From: Bacteroidota bacterium | GTDB taxonomy: Bacteria; Bacteroidota; Bacteroidia; Bacteroidales; NBLH01 | Assembly (NCBI GenBank): GCA_025361565.1 | Contig: JANYKN010000147.1 | Span: 1-36,403, forward strand | Direction: 5' to 3' | Length of the DNA: 36,403 nucleotides | Part shown: positions 31,668-36,403 of the stretch, piece after piece | Position numbering within the stretch: the first letter of the stretch is position 1 | Layout: every line of letters begins with the position of its first letter | Program-made: the position numbers and the translations under genes | Notes under the pieces: model-generated | What the model was told of the DNA's origin: nothing | Databases searched by the model: none | The model's input: the letters and a program-made list of their open reading frames with translations, nothing else

Positions 31668-33887
31668 TCAATATTTTGTAACTTTTATACTTACTCTTCG
31701 ATTTCTAGCATATTCCTCTTTGCTACATGGAACACCATCTTTGCATCTGTTTAAAGGTTCACTCTCACCATATCCAAAAGCAACCAGTCTGTTTGGATCA
31801 ATTCCTCTGCTAATGATATATGCAACAGCAGATTCAGCCCTTTTCTTTGAAAGTACCTGATTGGCATTTGTAGTTCCCCTGGAATCGGTATGTGCCCCAA
31901 GCTCAATTTCAATGGTTGGATTTTGAGTCAAAATAGTTACCACAGAATCTAGTAGCAGAGCAGCTGGTGGTAAAATATCCCATTTTCCGGTTTCAAAATT
32001 GATGGTGAGGCTTAGCTCCAGGTTATCAGTAACCACTTTACCCATAAAAAGCATTTGCACATTAATTAGCAGGGAATCCGTATCAGTCAAACCATTCGTA
32101 TCGAATATCTGGTAGACCAAATAATCTTTACCTGAAAAATCTTTATTAGGAGTATATCTAATCATTCCCTTAACAACTTCCACACTACCATTTTTAGGGT
32201 CAGTCACCACTTCAATTGAATCAGGAATCAGATTGCCATCTTTATCATAATCGTTAATTAAAACGTTGATTTCGTTGTCTTTACTATTTTTTTGAACAGT
32301 AGCACTATCAAGTCTGGCAACCGGAGGGTTTTTTCCAAAAATGTATATAAAAACAAAAGCAGTATCAGACATTTTTGTGCGGTCGAAAACCACATATTTT
32401 AATGTATCAACACCTTTAAAACCAGGTTCTGGCAAATAAGCTATTCTTCCTTTTGAATTTACTTGAGAATTTGCCTTTTTATTGGCTCTGCTAATAATCT
32501 GAACACTAGCACTATCTATGTCATTATTCATATCAAAATCATTTGCCAGCACATTAATTAAAACTGTATCAACTTTGAAATTATTGGCTATAATTTCAAT
32601 GGTTGCCTTGTCATTTTTAGCAACCGGTGGTTGGTTCATTTTAAAATAATAAATATCATCGTTATTGAAACCTCCATTTCTGTTTGACGAAAAGAAACCT
32701 TTTTCACCATTTTCAGTACACAGTCCAAAATCATCGTAGCTTGTATTGATAGGATATCCAAGATTTACAATTTTATTATCGGTATACATGAAAAGATCCA
32801 AACCTCCTAAACCAGGATGCCCAGTTGATGCAAAATACAAAATACCATTTTCTGAGAAAGTTGGAAATAATTCATTTCCGAAAGTATTTACGGGTTTCCC
32901 AAGGTTGATTGGTTTTGACCAACCAGAATCTTGCTTGTTACAAAAATAGATATCCGTTCCACCAAATCCACCAGGCATATTCGAAATAAAGTAAAGCTTT
33001 TTACCATCAGGAGAAATAGCAGGATGGGCGCAGGAATACTCATCATTGTTAAAAGGCAATTCCTTAATATCCTCCCATTTTCCATCTTTATTAATAGCCT
33101 GATATATTTTCAGATAATTTGAATTATCCTTGCTTTCGCCTTTTTTGCCGTGAAAAAAATTGTTTCTGGTAAAGTATAAAATGCCTGAATTTTTATCATA
33201 AGATACTGGGCCTTCATGGTATTTTGTATTAACTTCTCCAAAAAGCCTTTTATAACTGGTTAGTTTATAATTTGAATCAATCTGGCACTCATAAAGGCTA
33301 TAGAAAGGTTCGTCGGTCCATGAGCTTCTGCGGGCAGAAATTGTATCTCTCGATGAAACAAAGATAATTTTGTCTTTATAAATACACGGACTATAATCAG
33401 ACATTTTGGAATTTATACTCATAAATTCGACAGTAATCAGGTTCGAATCCGCCATTAATGCTGAATAACCTTTAAATCCGGCTAATTCTTTAATTGCCTC
33501 TTTATCATTTGGATTAGTTTCTAAATAGCGCTTCATCCAGATTGAGGCTTCATCGTATTTTTTATTGCATCGCAAAACCAGGGCATAATTATAATAATTT
33601 ATGGTATCGCAATTGGGCAATATAACAGCTTCTTTGTACCAGATTTCAGCATTTTTAGTATCATTAATCAAGCGGTAGGAATCGCCCAATCTTGTAGTTA
33701 CATGTTCTTTGCTTGTGGCTTTGTATCCGCCATTGGCAATTTCAGTATAAAACTCTATGGCTTTGAGATAATTGAAATTGTTGAAATTTTTATCGGCTTT
33801 TATTAATTTGCCTGATTGAGCAAAAGATGAAACTGATAAAATCAGGCTTAAAATTATGATTGAAATTGATTTATATATTCTACACAT
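31668..33887 (-). CDS. TPR, beta-propeller, Ig-like and OmpA-domain envelope protein (PorE-like)
   Basis: 739 residues with a signal peptide (cleavage near SFAQ, residue 24). A TPR region (about 30-135) is followed by PD40/WD40-like propeller repeats (about 160-415; SPCIYKDKIIFVSSR, HPAISPDGKKLYFIS, FPTFSENGILYFAS), two Ig/cadherin-like repeats (about 420-515 and 520-610; NVLANDFD and NVLINDYDKDG) and an OmpA peptidoglycan-binding domain (about 618-737; HTDSRG at 666-671, NRRVSIKV). In T9SS PorE the part between propeller and OmpA is a carboxypeptidase-regulatory domain; here it is Ig-like. It should link an outer-membrane complex to peptidoglycan. It follows the PorP/SprF gene by 47 bases on the same strand. 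Confidence 0.92.
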   Translation of the reverse strand: MCRIYKSISIIILSLILSVSSFAQSGKLIKADKNFNNFNYLKAIEFYTEIANGGYKATSKEHVTTRLGDSYRLINDTKNAEIWYKEAVILPNCDTINYYNYALVLRCNKKYDEASIWMKRYLETNPNDKEAIKELAGFKGYSALMADSNLITVEFMSINSKMSDYSPCIYKDKIIFVSSRDTISARRSSWTDEPFYSLYECQIDSNYKLTSYKRLFGEVNTKYHEGPVSYDKNSGILYFTRNNFFHGKKGESKDNSNYLKIYQAINKDGKWEDIKELPFNNDEYSCAHPAISPDGKKLYFISNMPGGFGGTDIYFCNKQDSGWSKPINLGKPVNTFGNELFPTFSENGILYFASTGHPGLGGLDLFMYTDNKIVNLGYPINTSYDDFGLCTENGEKGFFSSNRNGGFNNDDIYYFKMNQPPVAKNDKATIEIIANNFKVDTVLINVLANDFDMNNDIDSASVQIISRANKKANSQVNSKGRIAYLPEPGFKGVDTLKYVVFDRTKMSDTAFVFIYIFGKNPPVARLDSATVQKNSKDNEINVLINDYDKDGNLIPDSIEVVTDPKNGSVEVVKGMIRYTPNKDFSGKDYLVYQIFDTNGLTDTDSLLINVQMLFMGKVVTDNLELSLTINFETGKWDILPPAALLLDSVVTILTQNPTIEIELGAHTDSRGTTNANQVLSKKRAESAVAYIISRGIDPNRLVAFGYGESEPLNRCKDGVPCSKEEYARNRRVSIKVTKY

Positions 33888-33934
33888 ATTCAGATATTTA
33901 TGAAATTCTGTTTTATTTTTTCCCCACCCATTGA

Positions 33935-34867
33935 TTAAAAATATCTTGGAGTAACAATTTTCTTATCCTTAAAGACCATATCATAACTAATCAAAATTTC
34001 ATGCGAACCGGTGGTGTTTTTATGCATTTCTGAAATTGGCAAATCATAAGAATATCCCATTCTTAATCTATCGCTAATCTGGTATTGGAATATAATTCCA
34101 ATCGCATCGCCAAGCCTGTACATGGCGCCAAACCAGAATTTATCTTTATATATTGCATTTGCAGTTATGTCAACTGAAAGTGGTGCTCCTTTTACCATTT
34201 TCAACGAAAATGATGGTTTGGCTTTCCATAGCTCATTAATTTTAAATAAATAACCTCCAATAATAAAGAAATGTTGCTCATCACCACCTGTTGTGGCATT
34301 TGCAGTAGCTTCCTTATAGGTGTTCTTTATTAATTTTGGAGTAGAAAAGCCCAAATAAAATGAAGGTGAATATATGTAAATTCCTGTACCAAAATTTGGT
34401 AAAAAATCCATTTGATTGGTTAAATTATAAGCCGGATCATTTAAAGAAACTGGAGCCAATGCAGCAAAATCCATTTTTTTAACATTAAAACCCCCACTTA
34501 AGCCCATCGATAGTTTAACATTTTCAGTTAGGTTGAAATTATAAGCCACATTTGCATAAAACAAAGTTTGTTTGGTTGGACCAATTTCATCTCTGATTAA
34601 TGTAATACCAACACCCAAATGGTAACGTAAAAATGGCGAATTAATCAGAAGTACCTGACTTTTAGGCGCTCCTTCAAAACCAAGCCATTGATTTCGTATA
34701 ACCGCAGTGGCATTCAACCTGCCTGAAGTTCCTGCATATGCAGGATTGGTCAACTGCAGGGCTGATGAATACTGTGTCAGCATAACATCCTGTTGTGCAT
34801 TGACTTGCAATGTTATTAAAGACAACAGGCTGATTATTGCTACTAAAATTCGATTTTTCTTTTTCAT
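33935..34867 (-). CDS. PorP/SprF-family type IX secretion membrane protein
   Basis: 310 residues with a signal peptide ending in VNAQQD. The mature protein begins with QQDVMLTQYSSALQLTNPAYAG, the hallmark of the PorP/SprF family, and continues as alternating amphipathic strands (SKVRMGYSYD-like DRLRMGYSYDLPISEM) consistent with an outer-membrane beta barrel. SprF in Flavobacterium helps export or hold the adhesin SprB encoded beside it; PorP is the Porphyromonas counterpart. Here the adhesin with a type B sorting domain is 39 bases upstream and the OmpA-domain protein 47 bases downstream, repeating that arrangement. Confidence 0.94.
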   Translation of the reverse strand: MKKKNRILVAIISLLSLITLQVNAQQDVMLTQYSSALQLTNPAYAGTSGRLNATAVIRNQWLGFEGAPKSQVLLINSPFLRYHLGVGITLIRDEIGPTKQTLFYANVAYNFNLTENVKLSMGLSGGFNVKKMDFAALAPVSLNDPAYNLTNQMDFLPNFGTGIYIYSPSFYLGFSTPKLIKNTYKEATANATTGGDEQHFFIIGGYLFKINELWKAKPSFSLKMVKGAPLSVDITANAIYKDKFWFGAMYRLGDAIGIIFQYQISDRLRMGYSYDLPISEMHKNTTGSHEILISYDMVFKDKKIVTPRYF

Positions 34868-34906
34868 GCTTTTTTCATTTAAGCTTTAAAATATCATTCT
34901 GTTATT

Positions 34907-36403
34907 TTAATATTGTAAATAAATATATCCTTTAAGCGGTTTATTATTACCATCAATTTTCAGGATGTAATAGTAAGTCCCAACAGGCAGAATTTCATTA
35001 CCACCGAACTTAGTTTTATTTTGTGCACGGCCATCCCAAGCATTTGCGTCATTTTTATAGTTCACAAGATGGAAAACTTCGTTACCCCAACGGTTATAGA
35101 TAAATATTTCATTATTGTAATCATCAATATTTGGAATAAACAATACATCATTGATTCCATCACCATTTGGGGAGAAAGTGTTGGTAACGCTTATTTCAGT
35201 TTCAATAGTTACAAACATTGTATCAATATCCGAAAGACCTTCAGCATCAAATATTTGGTAAGGAATGGTATCAATACCAAAGAAGTTTTGGGCAGGCGAA
35301 TAATTAATATTACCAAGATTATCAACAGAAGCTGTGCTACCACTGATTGGTACCTTTAAAACAACAACAGAACCAGGAACTAAATCACCATCAACATCAT
35401 GGTCGTTATCCGAAACATTTAAAAGTGAGATACTTGCATTCATTTTCACTATATAATAATCGGGTTCAGCAATTGGTGGATCATTTACAGGATTAACAGT
35501 GATTGTAACTATTCCACTGGCACAGTCACCATCTGCATCACAAACTGTATAAGCAAAACTATCCTCACCGTTAAAGTTTGCATCAGGCGTATAAGTAAAG
35601 GTTCCATCAATATTAAATACTAATGTTCCGTGTAAAACATCTGATGTAATAGCAAAAGTTATTGGTACATCCTCTAAACCTGTATCATTCCCAAAAACAT
35701 TACTGCTCAACACATTATCCTCATCCACCGATATCTGATCATCAACTGCCACTGGAATATGATCTGGCACCAGAACATTAATGGTTACTGAAGCTGTGGA
35801 ACATTCGTTGTCAAAATCGCAAACGGTATAGCTAAAATTGTCTGTTCCGATAAAATCAATATTTGGAATATACGTAAAAGTTCCATCTGAATTAAAAGTC
35901 AAAGTTCCATGGCTAACATCCGTTGTTTTGGCAAAAATTACAGGAACATCACCAAGACCGGAGTCGTTTCCGAAAACTGAACTGTTTAGCGTTCCATTTT
36001 CATTAACATTTAGAATATCATCAACCGCTAAAGGAGTATCGTTTACTGGATTTACAGTTATAGTCACAGTTCCTGTTGAACAATCGCCATTAGCATCACA
36101 AACTGTATAAGTAAATATGTCAGTTCCATTATAATCAGGATCAGGAATATAGGTATACGTACCGTCTGTATTGAGTGTCAGTGTACCATGAGTTACATCA
36201 ACCAGAACAGCATATGTAACTGGGGTATCACCCAAACCTGTGTCATTTGAACCAACGTTGTCATTTAATGTACCATCTTCATTTACTGTTGGATTGTCGT
36301 TTACCGCAATCGGTGTGTCGTTTACCGGAGTTACGGTAATAGTTACTGTTCCGGTAGAACAATCACCATTTAAGTCACAAACTGTATAGGTAAATACATC
36401 AGT
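34907..36403 (-). CDS. Tandem-repeat adhesin with T9SS type B C-terminal domain, 5' end missing
   Basis: The frame is open to the right window edge, so the N-terminus is not seen; a TTG at 36233-36235 is an internal codon (GLGDTP), not a start. About 498 residues are visible. Three complete 93-residue repeats of the tandem-95 type are present, each with (A)VDD, FGND(S/T)GLxD, HGTLxxxxDGTFTY and YTVCDxxxxC, preceded by the end of a fourth and followed by a diverged fifth. The last about 95 residues, starting near VTNTFSPNGDGINDVLF and including NRWGNEVF and WDGR, are the gliding-motility-associated C-terminal domain (type B). It should be exported by T9SS and attached to the cell surface. It is co-directional with PorP/SprF. 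Confidence 0.92.
   Translation of the reverse strand, partial: TDVFTYTVCDLNGDCSTGTVTITVTPVNDTPIAVNDNPTVNEDGTLNDNVGSNDTGLGDTPVTYAVLVDVTHGTLTLNTDGTYTYIPDPDYNGTDIFTYTVCDANGDCSTGTVTITVNPVNDTPLAVDDILNVNENGTLNSSVFGNDSGLGDVPVIFAKTTDVSHGTLTFNSDGTFTYIPNIDFIGTDNFSYTVCDFDNECSTASVTINVLVPDHIPVAVDDQISVDEDNVLSSNVFGNDTGLEDVPITFAITSDVLHGTLVFNIDGTFTYTPDANFNGEDSFAYTVCDADGDCASGIVTITVNPVNDPPIAEPDYYIVKMNASISLLNVSDNDHDVDGDLVPGSVVVLKVPISGSTASVDNLGNINYSPAQNFFGIDTIPYQIFDAEGLSDIDTMFVTIETEISVTNTFSPNGDGINDVLFIPNIDDYNNEIFIYNRWGNEVFHLVNYKNDANAWDGRAQNKTKFGGNEILPVGTYYYILKIDGNNKPLKGYIYLQY
35477..36313 (-). repeat. Three 279-base in-frame tandem repeats in the adhesin gene
   Basis: Units run 36313-36035, 36034-35756 and 35755-35477, each exactly 93 codons. 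The bases before 36313 hold the end of another unit, and a degenerate one follows 35477. The DNA is also similar between units, suggesting recent duplication or gene conversion. Confidence 0.85.

Noticed and set aside
34907-36235. A start codon at 36235 for the adhesin
   Set aside because: The codon is TTG within the conserved GLGD repeat motif, and the frame continues without a stop to the window edge.
35477-36403. CRISPR-like array from regular repeats
   Set aside because: The repeats are 279 bases, in frame and coding for Ig-like adhesin domains, with no spacer structure.

Overview
The window comes from an AT-rich genome of the phylum Bacteroidota. The evidence is a type IX secretion (T9SS)-linked PorP/SprF protein beside an adhesin with a gliding-motility-type C-terminal domain, a DUF4301 protein, DUF4139 (MuiA-like) proteins with a SusC-type insert, TAnnTTTG promoter motifs, and starts without Shine-Dalgarno sequences. 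The exact species cannot be read from the sequence.

Layout. 1-137 holds the 5' end of an IS4-family (DUF4372) transposase cut by the window edge, followed by a non-coding stretch. 699-4309 has a secreted serpin and a secreted protein resembling the soluble tail of DUF2723 membrane proteins, separated by a long imperfect inverted repeat. 4422-8351 (minus) has a RicT/PSP1 protein, an orphan SiaB-like GHKL protein and a DUF4301 protein. 8636-12238 has two tandem DUF4139 proteins; the first carries an inserted carboxypeptidase-regulatory domain plus a TonB-box/plug fragment. Then come a CorA-type transporter with GMS in place of GMN, an M13 metallopeptidase lipoprotein, a histidine kinase/response regulator pair and a divergent acidic secreted protein. 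19527-21595 is a three-gene set: two near-twin STAS-like proteins and a lipoprotein.

The most notable region is 21880-26904 (minus), a compact five-gene operon: KdnA-like aminotransferase, KdnB-like iron alcohol dehydrogenase, KdsA, a transaldolase fused to a CBS pair, and a KdsC-like phosphatase. KdnA and KdnB are the Shewanella enzymes that turn Kdo into 8-amino-3,8-dideoxy-D-manno-octulosonate (Kdo8N). The operon therefore looks like a complete path from a sugar phosphate to an 8-amino octulosonate for lipopolysaccharide. The usual arabinose-5-phosphate isomerase (SIS plus CBS) is missing; its place is taken by a protein that keeps the KdsD-like CBS tail behind a transaldolase fold. The KdsA itself has changes in motifs that normally bind the sugar phosphate. 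This is the best candidate for an undescribed system here.

27426-31572 contains a cupredoxin lipoprotein, a small PAS protein, a DUF2027-Smr protein, QueA and a membrane-anchored PAS-like protein. 31668-36403 (minus) is a surface/T9SS-linked locus: a repeat adhesin with a type B sorting domain (open at the right edge), PorP/SprF, and a TPR-propeller-Ig-OmpA protein. Hairpin terminators mark most convergent junctions. I saw no rRNA, tRNA or CRISPR array.
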